From: a virus
Reading direction: 5' to 3' (one strand)
Length of the DNA: 36,871 nucleotides
IMG/VR virus record: IMGVR_UViG_3300043331_001774
Span: 1-36,871 of that record
Every line of letters begins with the position of its first letter. Within the stretch, counting starts at the first letter, position 1. The notes beneath the pieces were generated by a model, which saw only the letters and a list, made by a program, of their open reading frames with translations, was not told the DNA's origin and did not search any database. Shown here piece by piece: positions 29,549-36,871 of this stretch. The position numbers were made by a program, and so were the translations under genes.

Positions 29549-31393
29549 TTAGGCCCGGCCCTCCTCCCAGGCGGTGCCGTTCCAGTGGATCTCGGTGCCG
29601 TCGGTGAGGACGACCCGCTGACCCGTGGTCCACGCCGTGGCCGGATCGGCCGTGATCGGCCGGGTGTTGGCCTCGTTGAGGGTGTCGACCGGACCGGCGT
29701 CGGTCGGGGTCCACGTGCCCGGGGTGCCTGCGGTAGCTCCGGTGGCAATCACGCCGACCCCACCAGCCGTGGTCAGGCACTCGGTGATGTCATTGGCCGC
29801 CGTGCGACCGCTGACGCAGATCGGGATCGTCAGCTCGCAGGTGTGCGTGCAGCGCTGGACGGCGAGGATGCCTTCCTCCACGAACAGGGCCGTGTAGATG
29901 TTCTGGGCCAGGTTGGTCGAGTCGTACACCGCGTCGAGGTTGATCACGTCGTTGGTGCCCTTGACCCAGGTGCCCGCCGGGTACATCAGCACCCGCACGT
30001 TGGCCGGGAAGTCGACGTTGCAGCCGTCCACGACAAGGTCCTGGAAGTCGAACACCCACTGCACGCTGAGGTTGCGGTCGCTGAGCCAGCTGTTGATGTA
30101 GGCCGCGGCCGACGCCGGGGCCATCTCGCGCATCCCGAGGTCGGCGATCCACAGCGTCCGCAGCCACCACGGGGCGACAACTTCGATGGTCGTGCTCTCA
30201 CCGAGGCGGTGGCGGTAGCGCATCCCCACGGCGACGAAGTTGATCGCCTCCATGTTCAGCGACAGCGAGCCGGTGTCGGCGACGGTCGTGCCGCTTCCGG
30301 CGGCGGCGTCGATCTGGTCGATGACGTACTTGTTGACCTTGTGCTGCTGGGCGACCAGCGCGCCCTCCATGAACCGGCGGACCAGCTCGGGGTAGGCGGC
30401 GTTGGTCAGGAAGGGGGCCGTGACGCACAGGCCGATGGCCTCCAGGCGGATCTCTTGGAAGTCCGGGCAGGTGACCTCGCAGCAGTTCTTCTCACCGGTG
30501 CCCGCCTCGGCCTCGGCGTTGCTGAGGAGGAAGCCGCAGGCCTGGTAGATGTCACCGAAGTCGGGCCCTTCGGTCCAGCGGATGCCCCCCCGGGTGATCT
30601 GCATCTCGGGGATCGAGAGCATCCCTTCGACCGATTCGAACTGGCACAGGTCGTAGAGCGTCTCCGATGGTGCGCACCACCCTCCGGCGGCGACCAGATT
30701 GCCCCCGGGCAGGCGGGATTCGCGCCCGGCCTCCCACACCATCGAGTAGTCATCCATGCCCGAGCCCTGGGCGAGGTCGCCGTAGCCCTCCTTGCGGATC
30801 AGCGCCGCTCCGTAGCGGTGGCGCACGCCGTCCGGCCCGCCGATGCGCTGGGACGGGAAGCCCTTCATCCGCGCGATCAGCGCGGTGGCGGCGGCGGTCA
30901 GACCGTCCAGCGGCGCGCCGGTGGGGAAGCCGGGGACGTCGGCGGCGGCGGTCAGGCTCGCCACCATGCCCGTCGCCCGGGGCACCTGCGGCGCAGGCGC
31001 GGCGGCCGCGGCTCGCCGCGCCGGGGAACGGCCGGAGGCGGCTGGAGTCAGAACCTCGTCAGGGATGATCGCCTCCTCGGTGGGCTCTTCGGGCGCGGGC
31101 TCGGGCTCGACGGGTTGATCCGGCGAGGGCTCTTCGGGCGCGGGCTCTTCGGGTGTCTCGTCGGCCATCTGCGTGTTGAGCGCCTCGGCGCGCTCGCGGC
31201 GGGTCTCCCGATCGCGCTGGACGGCGCGCACCTGGGAAATCAGCGGGGCGATGCGTTCGCCCTCGGCCAGCGCCTCCTCGGGGGAGTCCTCGGTGATCCC
31301 GAGCGCCCGATAGGCGTCGAGTCCCTCGTTGAGCAGCGCCTCCAGCTCGTCAGCGCTCAGCTCGGCGAGGTTCTCCGGCAGTTCGTACGGCAT
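29549..31393 (-). CDS. major capsid protein
   Basis: This 614-residue protein is placed just after the maturation protease and a small gene pair. ATG 31393 is six bases after GGAGG. Residues 1-65 form a helical, coiled-coil start, and about 65-120 are acidic and proline-rich (EEP repeats). Together they fit a scaffold-like delta domain removed by the protease. The middle (about 130-500) should be the HK97-fold body, with FMEGALVAQQHKVNKYVIDQI as its long helix and repeated CE/C motifs. The last 110 residues form an extension of threonine- and glycine-rich strands ending with HWNGTAWEEG, a surface decoration candidate. It is longer than the usual 300-400-residue HK97 capsid proteins. Confidence 0.85.
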   Translation of the reverse strand: MPYELPENLAELSADELEALLNEGLDAYRALGITEDSPEEALAEGERIAPLISQVRAVQRDRETRRERAEALNTQMADETPEEPAPEEPSPDQPVEPEPAPEEPTEEAIIPDEVLTPAASGRSPARRAAAAAPAPQVPRATGMVASLTAAADVPGFPTGAPLDGLTAAATALIARMKGFPSQRIGGPDGVRHRYGAALIRKEGYGDLAQGSGMDDYSMVWEAGRESRLPGGNLVAAGGWCAPSETLYDLCQFESVEGMLSIPEMQITRGGIRWTEGPDFGDIYQACGFLLSNAEAEAGTGEKNCCEVTCPDFQEIRLEAIGLCVTAPFLTNAAYPELVRRFMEGALVAQQHKVNKYVIDQIDAAAGSGTTVADTGSLSLNMEAINFVAVGMRYRHRLGESTTIEVVAPWWLRTLWIADLGMREMAPASAAAYINSWLSDRNLSVQWVFDFQDLVVDGCNVDFPANVRVLMYPAGTWVKGTNDVINLDAVYDSTNLAQNIYTALFVEEGILAVQRCTHTCELTIPICVSGRTAANDITECLTTAGGVGVIATGATAGTPGTWTPTDAGPVDTLNEANTRPITADPATAWTTGQRVVLTDGTEIHWNGTAWEEGRA

Positions 31394-31507
31394 GGCGGCC
31401 TCCGTCACGGACAGATGGGCATGGAACACCAACAACCCGCGAGGGCCGCTCGGCGGCCCGCCTCCGGGGGCTTCGCCCGCACCGGAGGGGTTGAGTTGTC
31501 CGGCACT

Positions 31508-31777
31508 CTACGCCGGGGGTGTCACAGTCTGCAAGGACTCCTCCGGGGGGACGATGTCCTCCAGCGGGTCGAGCCACTCGATCGTGGTCAGGCCGTTGTG
31601 CCCGTGCACCGCTTCCACCGCGGCCACGCCGCCTTGGTAGAAGCACACGCTGGCGGGCCACCGGCTGCACCAGCGCAGGGCGATCACGCCGTCGGAATAC
31701 TGCACTCCTTCGGCGACCACCCCGGTCCCGCTGATGCCGGTCTCGTCGACCGAGCGGACGAGGTGGAAGCGCCTCAC
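31508..31777 (-). CDS. conserved small phage protein
   Basis: This 89-residue protein starts at GTG 31777, overlapping the previous stop (GTGA). FHLVRSVDETGISGTGVVAEGV (about 4-25) and WLDPLED (about 70-76) recall a small family that occurs in many phage genomes between the protease and capsid genes and has no assigned role. It is beta-rich, with two cysteines in RWCSRWPASVCFY. The stop is followed by about 110 bases of spacer before the capsid ribosome site. Confidence 0.6.
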   Translation of the reverse strand: MRRFHLVRSVDETGISGTGVVAEGVQYSDGVIALRWCSRWPASVCFYQGGVAAVEAVHGHNGLTTIEWLDPLEDIVPPEESLQTVTPPA

Positions 31778-31914
31778 ACCTTGATGCGCGTGTAGGTCGC
31801 GCCGGGGTTCTTGCGCACCTCGCTCATCGCCGCGGTGAGTGAGTCGACGGTGGTCTGCTTGCCGTCCTTGGTCGTGACGACGTACTTCGTCTTCTTCCCG
31901 CAGCCACAAGCCAT
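31774..31914 (-). CDS. 46-residue small phage protein, CGCGKK start
   Basis: This gene runs from ATG 31914 to TGA 31774-31776. It begins MACGCGKKTKYVVTTKDG and ends YTRIKV, with a helix between. Two close cysteines and the basic run suggest a metal or nucleic-acid contact. GGAG lies five bases upstream. The stop overlaps the next GTG. A small protein of this layout (C-x-C-KK, short strand pair, helix) is a common actinophage companion of the gene that follows; this is from memory. Function unknown. Confidence 0.6.
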   Translation of the reverse strand: MACGCGKKTKYVVTTKDGKQTTVDSLTAAMSEVRKNPGATYTRIKV

Positions 31915-31927
31915 TGGCGCTCCGTTC

Positions 31928-32017
31928 TCAGCCGAAGTTAGAGACCGTGACGGGCAAGTGGATCAGATGTAAGGGGAAGCCATCGCGGACGTGTCGTTGG
32001 GGCTTCGTTTCACCCAT
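31928..32017 (-). CDS. doubtful 29-residue ORF inside the inverted repeat
   Basis: ATG 32017 opens a 29-residue frame (MGETKPQRHVRDGF and onward) that ends at 31928. It has only a weak ribosome site, and its first base lies in the outer stem of the inverted repeat. The nearby coding density would leave a 110-base gap without it, so translation is possible. Its composition does not decide the matter. Confidence 0.2.
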   Translation of the reverse strand: MGETKPQRHVRDGFPLHLIHLPVTVSNFG

Positions 32018-32026
32018 CACGGTCTC
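31941..32026 (-). promoter_or_regulatory. long inverted repeat after the protease gene
   Basis: GAGACCGTGA (31941-31950) and TCACGGTCTC (32017-32026) form a perfect 10-bp inverted repeat. An inner pair, GAAGCC (31976-31981) with GGCTTC (32001-32006), lies in the loop. On the transcript the first stem arm begins inside the TGA of the protease gene. The whole element would fold into an 86-base stem-loop between that gene and the 46-residue gene. It could be an attenuator, processing site or RNA stabiliser. No T tract follows. Confidence 0.5.
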
Positions 32027-33875
32027 ACTTCTGAGCGTAGACCGCGGTGTCCAGGGCGGCGACCCGGACCGCTCGCATGGTGCTGTCGAGTTGCCGCGCC
32101 CGCGCCGCCCGGCGCTGGCGAGCAGCGATCTTGTCGACCACCAACGTCGCCACGACGTCGGGGTCGATGGCGTTGGGGTCGAGCTGCACCACGCCCACCG
32201 CGACCATCGCTGAGATGTGGTCGGGATCGGCCGCGCTGGCGACCAACTCCGGGCGGGGGATGGGGAAGCCCGGCACGTTGACCGCCAACGCGGCGACGAA
32301 CTCAGCCTTGCCGCCGATCTCCCGCCAGTCGCCACTGATCGTCGCCGCCTGCAAGGCCCGGGCCTGGGCGGCGGTGACGCCGGGGCGCAGCATCCCGTTG
32401 AGCCAGATGCCGTGCTCGTCTTCCCCGGCGGCGACGTCGGCGACCACAGTGCCGGTGTCGTCGTAGTGACGGATCGCTTCTGAGGCGCTGAAGTGCAGCG
32501 GCGGGTGACCGGTGTCCATCGTGATCTGGCCGACCGAGACCAGCCCGCCGTCGGTCATCACGGCCCCGGTGCGGAAATGGTTGTAGCCCCGCTCACTGCG
32601 CGGCGGCTCGACACAGCGGTCGGTGTAGCCCAAGTGGCACGCCCCGAACAGCGCCCCGTGGCCGAAGACGTGCTTGGTGTCGTACTCGACGGTGAACGGC
32701 GTCGCGGCGGAGAAGCCGGGGTCGGTGAAGTAGGCCAGCGGGGGCATCACCTCGTCGAGGTCCTCGGCAGCTTCGAAGGCGGCGGTCACGGCTTCTCCTT
32801 CCGGGGATTGGGCGGGGATGCCCGAGGCGTGTGGCCCCTGGCCAGGCCAAAAGCCAAGGGCCACGTAGTGCAGATTGGCACACGTCCCGGCCAGCCACTC
32901 CGGGTTCTTGACGTACTTGGCAAGCTGGCGGCGGCAGCGGTTGAAGTCGCCCGGCTGGCCCCAGCGGATCTTGGCCGCCCCTTCGCCGCGGGCCCAGTAG
33001 TTGCGCAGGCGCTGAGTGTCGCGGGGGTGGGTGAGCCAGCCGGGAGCATCGCGTGTGTTGACCACCGGAGCCGCGGTGAGGTCAGCGGCCAACGGCTCCG
33101 GCGGGTCGGCGGCAGCGGTCCATGAGTCGGGGATCAAGTCGGCATGGCCCAACGCCCGCGCCCGCTTGCGAATGTGGCGCTTGGCCGCGTCGGGGTCCTT
33201 GGCCCGTCCGATTGCCTGGATCGCGTTGCGGAGGTCTTCGGTGTCGGCGATCGGGAAACTCCCGTCAGGCATCGCCGTGCCCCGCTTGGCCATCGCCCGG
33301 CGCTGTTCGGCGGTGTAGGCGCGGGCGACCAGCGCCGAAGAGCCGCTCGCGGTCGCGAAGGCGTTGATCGTCGTGGGGACGTAGAAGTTGCTCGTCGGCG
33401 GAGCGGCGACGGCGGAGTCAGCGGGCGACAGACCCGCCGTCGCCGCGAGCGCCAAGTGGCAGCGGCAGTTGATCCAACCCTCGGGTGGGCCGACGGGCTG
33501 GCCCGGGTAGTCCAGCGGAACGCCCCCGACGATGAACGGATGCCCGGCGCGCTGGGTCACACCCTCCAGGGGGCGGTGGAGCTCGCGCACGTCCTCGTCG
33601 CGCATTGTCCGCCAGGTGACCTCGGTGCCCGCAGGCTGGGCGGCCAAGAAGGCGGCGTTGCGGGCGGCCGTGGCGACCAACTCGGCGACGCGGCCGGGAT
33701 CGGCTTCGTCGGTGGTGTGGACCCAGGCACCCTCCATCTGTCCCAAGAAGTTGTCGGCCCGCTCGGCCGGTCCACCGGCGGTGAGGAACGCTTCCCGAGC
33801 GATGCGATTCAGCTCCGACGTGCGGGCGGGCTCGTCCAGCTCCATCGCCAGCTCGATCTGTTCGATCACGTCCAT
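32025..33875 (-). CDS. MuF/capsid maturation protease fusion
   Basis: This 616-residue protein has at least three parts. Residues about 1-150 are MuF/SPP1 gp7-like, with the hallmark WRTMRDEDVRELHRPLEG (88-105) and GWINCRCHL (133-141). Residues about 185-255 hold the RRAMAKRGTAMPDGSFPI / AKDPDAAKRHIRKRARALG module found in many actinophage head proteins. Residues about 280-350 hold an extra helical block. Residues about 400-550 are the maturation protease pattern: FGHGALFGACHLGYTDRCV, FRTGAVMTDGGLVSVGQ, TGHPPLH, then RPGVTAAQARALQAATISGDWR. The Ser in ISGDWR and the histidines are candidate catalytic residues. ATG 33875 is six bases after GGAG. Confidence 0.82.
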   Translation of the reverse strand: MDVIEQIELAMELDEPARTSELNRIAREAFLTAGGPAERADNFLGQMEGAWVHTTDEADPGRVAELVATAARNAAFLAAQPAGTEVTWRTMRDEDVRELHRPLEGVTQRAGHPFIVGGVPLDYPGQPVGPPEGWINCRCHLALAATAGLSPADSAVAAPPTSNFYVPTTINAFATASGSSALVARAYTAEQRRAMAKRGTAMPDGSFPIADTEDLRNAIQAIGRAKDPDAAKRHIRKRARALGHADLIPDSWTAAADPPEPLAADLTAAPVVNTRDAPGWLTHPRDTQRLRNYWARGEGAAKIRWGQPGDFNRCRRQLAKYVKNPEWLAGTCANLHYVALGFWPGQGPHASGIPAQSPEGEAVTAAFEAAEDLDEVMPPLAYFTDPGFSAATPFTVEYDTKHVFGHGALFGACHLGYTDRCVEPPRSERGYNHFRTGAVMTDGGLVSVGQITMDTGHPPLHFSASEAIRHYDDTGTVVADVAAGEDEHGIWLNGMLRPGVTAAQARALQAATISGDWREIGGKAEFVAALAVNVPGFPIPRPELVASAADPDHISAMVAVGVVQLDPNAIDPDVVATLVVDKIAARQRRAARARQLDSTMRAVRVAALDTAVYAQK

Positions 33876-33876
33876 C

Positions 33877-35643
33877 TCATGCTCCAATCGCCAGAGGACG
33901 ACTGTCCAACAGCGCCCCCAGCACCACCATCGAGTGTGGGCGGTGCGAGGTCAACAGTCCCCGCACGTAGAAGTCCAACGTGTCGATCACCCCTTCGACG
34001 TCGTCGGTGTAGGGGGCCAGCACTTCGGCGGCGCAGCCCCACGCCCCGGCGACCAACTTGTCGGCTTCGCCGGACAGGCTGCGGTAGACGTCGGTGGCGG
34101 TCATCGCCGTGGTATCGGTGCGGGGGTGCATGTTGCGCAGTCGATTGCCTGCCCGTTCCAGCGCCCGGAAGACCAACACGTTGCACGCCGCCGCCAGGCC
34201 CGGCTCGGTGTTGCCACGCTCGCGCCCGCGCTCGATCATCGGCGGGTTGCGGGGATCGGTGAACGCCGGGGCGGTGTCGGTGCGCAAGTGGTCGGGCGGG
34301 CCTTGGGGAGTGGGGTTCGGCTCGTCGGCGCTGATCGGCGTGCCCAACAGCCTGGCCGCGGCCTGGGCCAGTTCGGGGCTGGTGGCTCCGGTGGCGAGCT
34401 TGCGCAGCAGCCACACTTCCAGCTCCTTGGGGCTGGGGGCGTCGGACGGGTCGAAGCCCGTCTCCCGGAGCAGCGCCGCTCCGGACAGCTCGCCCCGGTC
34501 GTACAGCTCGATTGCCTGCTCGCTGCGGTTGGGCCGTAGGCGGATCGCGCTGGTGTCGGCGAGAACGAAGAAGTCCTCCACGTCGGGGACCAGCCCGGCC
34601 AGCGCCGGGCGCAGGTAGGCCGTCGTCAGCGCGCTGACGATCACCTCCAACTCCGGCTCGATCTGAGCCTTGACCGCGGACTCCTCGGCCAGCCAGGCGT
34701 TCCAGTGGTTGGCGTCGGCCACGCCCAACAGCACCTCGGGCGGCACGTCCAAGCCCAAGGCCAGCCGCTTGATCGCGGCTTCGCGCATCGCCACGGCGTT
34801 GGCGTCGAGCTCGGTCCAGAACTTCACGTGGTCGTTCTTGCCCAAGCTGTCCGTCGGGACCATCGCCACGATCGGCACCACGGCGGCGGCGTTGCCGGGC
34901 TCTTCGATCGGGGTGAGCATGGCTTCGCCCAACAGGCCCATGAAGTTGTCGGCTTGGGTGGCGGCGGGGTCGGCCCCCGGCGGCGTGGGGAACTGGACCT
35001 CGTTGGAGAGGAACAGGATCCCGGCCCCGGCCAGCCGCGAGCGCAACTGGGCGGCGATGTGGCGGTCCAAGCTGACGATCTGGGCCAGCACGCCCAAGTT
35101 GGAGTGCACCGGGCTGTCGGCGCGGGTCGGGTCGCGGGGGTGTGGTGTCCAGATGCGGATCACCAAGTCACCGGAGGCCAGCTCGGTGCGTCCGCCTTCG
35201 GTGCCGAAGTCGGCGTAGAGCACCTTGCCCTGTTGGCTCACGCGACCGCTCGACAGCACGCTCCAGCGGTCGCCGCGCTCGCGGTTGATCACGTAGCTCT
35301 CTCCGGCCATGGTCAGGTGGACGCCTTGGGACTGGAGGAACTCGGACTGGCCTTGGGGCCCGCCGTAGAAGGCCTCGACCGCTTCGGCGGCGGGGCCACG
35401 CTCGACCGGGACGATGCTGTGGCCCTTGCGTCGGCCTGCCACCAGCCGGGCCCGGCTCATCACGTTGCCCTTCCACGTGGCGACGTAGCGCAACTCGCCG
35501 ACCGTCTCCCAATAGGCCCACGCCTCGCCCTGCCAGCCTTCGGCGCGCCCGGCCATGCGACGACTGGGGGTGGGAAGCTGGACCGCCGATGCGATGAACC
35601 CCGGTGGTGGTTTGGCCTCGGTGACTTCTCGTGCCCGCGCCAT
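33877..35643 (-). CDS. portal protein
   Basis: This 588-residue protein has the actinophage portal pattern. It starts with AYWETVGELRYVATWKGNVMSRARLVAGR (about 43-71) and a beta-rich clip region with SGDLVIRIWTPHPRDP. A long helical stem follows with NDHVKFWTELDANAVAMREAAIKRLALGLDVPPEVLLG (about 285-322). The C-terminal crown helices end near PLAIGA. Twelve copies would form the ring through which DNA enters, with the terminase docked below. ATG 35643 has no good ribosome site. The stop lies just before the protease start. Confidence 0.87.
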   Translation of the reverse strand: MARAREVTEAKPPPGFIASAVQLPTPSRRMAGRAEGWQGEAWAYWETVGELRYVATWKGNVMSRARLVAGRRKGHSIVPVERGPAAEAVEAFYGGPQGQSEFLQSQGVHLTMAGESYVINRERGDRWSVLSSGRVSQQGKVLYADFGTEGGRTELASGDLVIRIWTPHPRDPTRADSPVHSNLGVLAQIVSLDRHIAAQLRSRLAGAGILFLSNEVQFPTPPGADPAATQADNFMGLLGEAMLTPIEEPGNAAAVVPIVAMVPTDSLGKNDHVKFWTELDANAVAMREAAIKRLALGLDVPPEVLLGVADANHWNAWLAEESAVKAQIEPELEVIVSALTTAYLRPALAGLVPDVEDFFVLADTSAIRLRPNRSEQAIELYDRGELSGAALLRETGFDPSDAPSPKELEVWLLRKLATGATSPELAQAAARLLGTPISADEPNPTPQGPPDHLRTDTAPAFTDPRNPPMIERGRERGNTEPGLAAACNVLVFRALERAGNRLRNMHPRTDTTAMTATDVYRSLSGEADKLVAGAWGCAAEVLAPYTDDVEGVIDTLDFYVRGLLTSHRPHSMVVLGALLDSRPLAIGA

Positions 35644-35655
35644 CGGAACGGGAGC

Positions 35656-35838
35656 TTAGACCTGCGCCTCCACGGTGCCGACCCACAAGGCCACCGCGCC
35701 GTCGCCGGTCGTGGTCATCGGCTCGGCGGTGATGGTGACGAACTTCGGCTCGCGGTCGCTGAACGCAGTCAAGATGCGGTTGGCCCCGTTCTCCAGCTCT
35801 TCCTGGGTCGTGCCGTACACGTCGAAGTGGACCCGCAT
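35656..35838 (-). CDS. 60-residue hypothetical protein between membrane protein and portal
   Basis: ATG 35838 shares a base with the previous TGA (TGATG). The product MRVHFDVYGTTQEELENGANRILTAF and onward has a strand-helix-strand layout with no cysteines. It resembles small conserved proteins in this position of actinophage genomes (from memory). The single-base overlap supports it. Function unknown. Confidence 0.6.
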   Translation of the reverse strand: MRVHFDVYGTTQEELENGANRILTAFSDREPKFVTITAEPMTTTGDGAVALWVGTVEAQV

Positions 35839-36191
35839 CACTCGCGGCTTTCCGGGGGCAGGTCGCGCACGCACAAGAAGGCGGTCATCCACGCCACCGC
35901 CAGCCACCCGTTGACGATCCACCACAGCCAGTGGTTCCACTCCGCCCCCGGCCAGGCGATCAGGCTGGCGAACCACAGCACCGCCGGTAAGGCGAAGTAA
36001 ACGCTGACGCACCACGGGCACTCGACCAGCGGTTGCCAGTCGACGCTGGCCCGGTCGTCGTACCACTCGCGGGCGCGCTTGATCGGAGGCCAGTCGTCGT
36101 CGACCACCAGCCTCACCGCCCGCGTCACCGCCAACACGCCGACGATCACGGCGAGGATGAAGGCGAGCTCGTTGTCGGGGTGGACGATCAC
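35838..36191 (-). CDS. membrane protein with C-P-W-C motif, DUF1360-like
   Basis: This is a 117-residue protein with about three hydrophobic helices (residues 8-28, 62-80 and 88-108). GTG 36191 has AGGAG six bases upstream and overlaps the previous stop (GTGA). LVECPWCVSVYFALPAVLW holds the CxxC pair that marks DUF1360-like proteins, which occur near phage terminase and portal genes. A membrane protein in the packaging region is odd and may serve superinfection exclusion or surface modification; this is inference. Confidence 0.6.
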   Translation of the reverse strand: MIVHPDNELAFILAVIVGVLAVTRAVRLVVDDDWPPIKRAREWYDDRASVDWQPLVECPWCVSVYFALPAVLWFASLIAWPGAEWNHWLWWIVNGWLAVAWMTAFLCVRDLPPESRE

Positions 36192-36355
36192 TTGGACTCC
36201 TTGGACTCGACGTTGATCTTCAGCGCGATCAGATGGGCCCGCGCCGCTTTGGCCGTGGGGTGGCACTTCTCCACCACCCACTTTCCATTCCGCTGGACCA
36301 ACACCGGCGTCCCCGGGCAGCCGTAGCTGCCGGGGTCACCCAGCTTGTACGGCAC
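36188..36355 (-). CDS. 55-residue conserved phage protein
   Basis: GTG 36355 (complement) opens VPYKLGDPGSYGCPGTPVL, followed by K-x-HPTAKAARAHLIALKINV, with Y, G and C at positions typical of short proteins found in many actinophage head genes and sometimes fused to head proteins (from memory). The stop overlaps the next GTG (GTGA). The start overlaps the end of the terminase by 20 bases. The role is unknown; a zinc or head-assembly function is possible from the C and H residues. Confidence 0.6.
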   Translation of the reverse strand: MPYKLGDPGSYGCPGTPVLVQRNGKWVVEKCHPTAKAARAHLIALKINVESKESK

Positions 36356-36871
36356 GCAGCCTCGCTTCCCGCCGCGCCGCCAGCGACTGCGGCGTGGCGA
36401 TCGAGACCGTGCCCCCCCGGCCGATCAGCGCCGTCGCCGCGTGGACCAAGGCGTCCAGGCGGTTGGGTGAGTCGCGGTCTTCGTAGGGGGCCCACGTGGT
36501 CAGTTCGGTCTCCAGGTCGGCGAACACGCCCACGTGGTGCACGCGGCCTTGCTCGTACAAGGCGACAATGGGCTCGGCCCGGATGGCCTTGCCCCGGCGG
36601 GAGTGCACCTTGAGCACCCGCTTGTCCACCCCCGCTGAGCGCAGCGTCGACGTGACCATGTCCCCGCCGTAGTTGGTCTCGGCGATGATCGCGTCGGCTT
36701 GGTGCTCTTGGTAGTCGGCGTCGGCGGCGTTGGCCCACCCTTGCGGGCTGTAGCGGCCGGACCGGTCGCTGAGCACATACAGGTGGTCGTGGGCGAAGCC
36801 GACCGTGATGATGCCGGTCTCGTCGTTGTGGGGCTTGGCCCCGCCCGCCGGGTCGACCCCCACCACCACCC
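36336..36871 (-). CDS. terL: terminase large subunit, C-terminal nuclease part
   Basis: This partial gene is cut by the right window edge; about 178 residues remain. The RNase H-like nuclease that cuts the DNA concatemer is visible. Catalytic acids are expected at GVDPAGG (D6 counted from the first methionine in view), AETNYGGD (E64 and D70) and the DRDSPNRLDALVHA helix (D139 or a neighbour). The ATPase half lies outside the window. It is the first gene of the leftward virion block, upstream of the portal. The small terminase is not in the window. Confidence 0.88.
   Translation of the reverse strand, partial: VVVGVDPAGGAKPHNDETGIITVGFAHDHLYVLSDRSGRYSPQGWANAADADYQEHQADAIIAETNYGGDMVTSTLRSAGVDKRVLKVHSRRGKAIRAEPIVALYEQGRVHHVGVFADLETELTTWAPYEDRDSPNRLDALVHAATALIGRGGTVSIATPQSLAARREARLRAVQAG

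Noticed and set aside
29000-31795. Long open + strand frame of more than 900 codons opposite the capsid genes
   Set aside because: It is the complement of well-supported capsid and head genes; high GC suppresses stop codons on the other strand. It has no ribosome site, and its repetitive R/G/H composition is typical of a shadow frame.
1-36871. Integrase, attachment site, repressor or insertion sequence
   Set aside because: No frame shows recombinase or transposase motifs, and no flanking repeats typical of insertion were noticed.

Overview
The window is a piece of a GC-rich, tailed, siphovirus-type bacteriophage or prophage. The host is most likely an actinobacterium. Evidence for that is the high third-position GC, frequent GTG (and some TTG) starts, the actinophage-type portal, MuF/maturation-protease fusion, head-to-tail adaptor and major tail protein, and chains of genes joined by ATGA, GTGA or TGATG overlaps. 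No integrase, repressor, small terminase, DNA polymerase, tRNA or CRISPR array was seen, so lifestyle and genome ends cannot be judged here.

Layout. Two gene blocks converge. The left block (about 1-8543, + strand) holds small accessory and replication/recombination genes, then lysis genes. It contains several small cysteine-rich, probably zinc-binding proteins, a G39P-like putative helicase loader, a SLOG-fold nucleotide-binding protein, an ERF-family single-strand annealing protein, a MerR-like DNA-binding protein and several short unknowns. It ends with an amidase endolysin, a two-helix holin candidate and a membrane-anchored collagen-like protein. The right block (36871 down to about 8533, - strand) is the virion operon: large terminase (C-terminal part only), three small genes, portal, MuF/protease fusion, two small conserved genes, major capsid protein, a head-associated protein, major tail protein, connector genes, two tail assembly chaperones read by a -1 frameshift, tape measure protein, distal tail and baseplate proteins, and a long series of fibre and adhesin genes. 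Several of these carry collagen-like G-X-Y repeats and two end in S74 intramolecular chaperone domains. The blocks meet tail to tail at 8533-8543, where a 26-residue one-helix peptide overlaps the end of the collagen-like gene.

How it fits together. The left block would supply DNA metabolism and recombination (ERF, helicase loader) and host lysis (amidase, holin). The right block packages DNA and builds the capsid, neck, long tail and adhesive tail tip. Non-coding signal is concentrated in the left block: a promoter-like cassette present twice (1571-1643 and 3731-3790), a nested inverted-repeat leader (3647-3703) and GC-rich hairpins without T tracts (201-226, 882-910, 922-938). In the right block a long inverted repeat (31941-32026) separates the protease gene from the next small gene.

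The least explained points are the duplicated leader cassette, the structured spacer behind the protease gene, the collagen-like membrane protein in the lysis block with its antisense-overlapping micropeptide, and the two-frame segment at 15508-15746.
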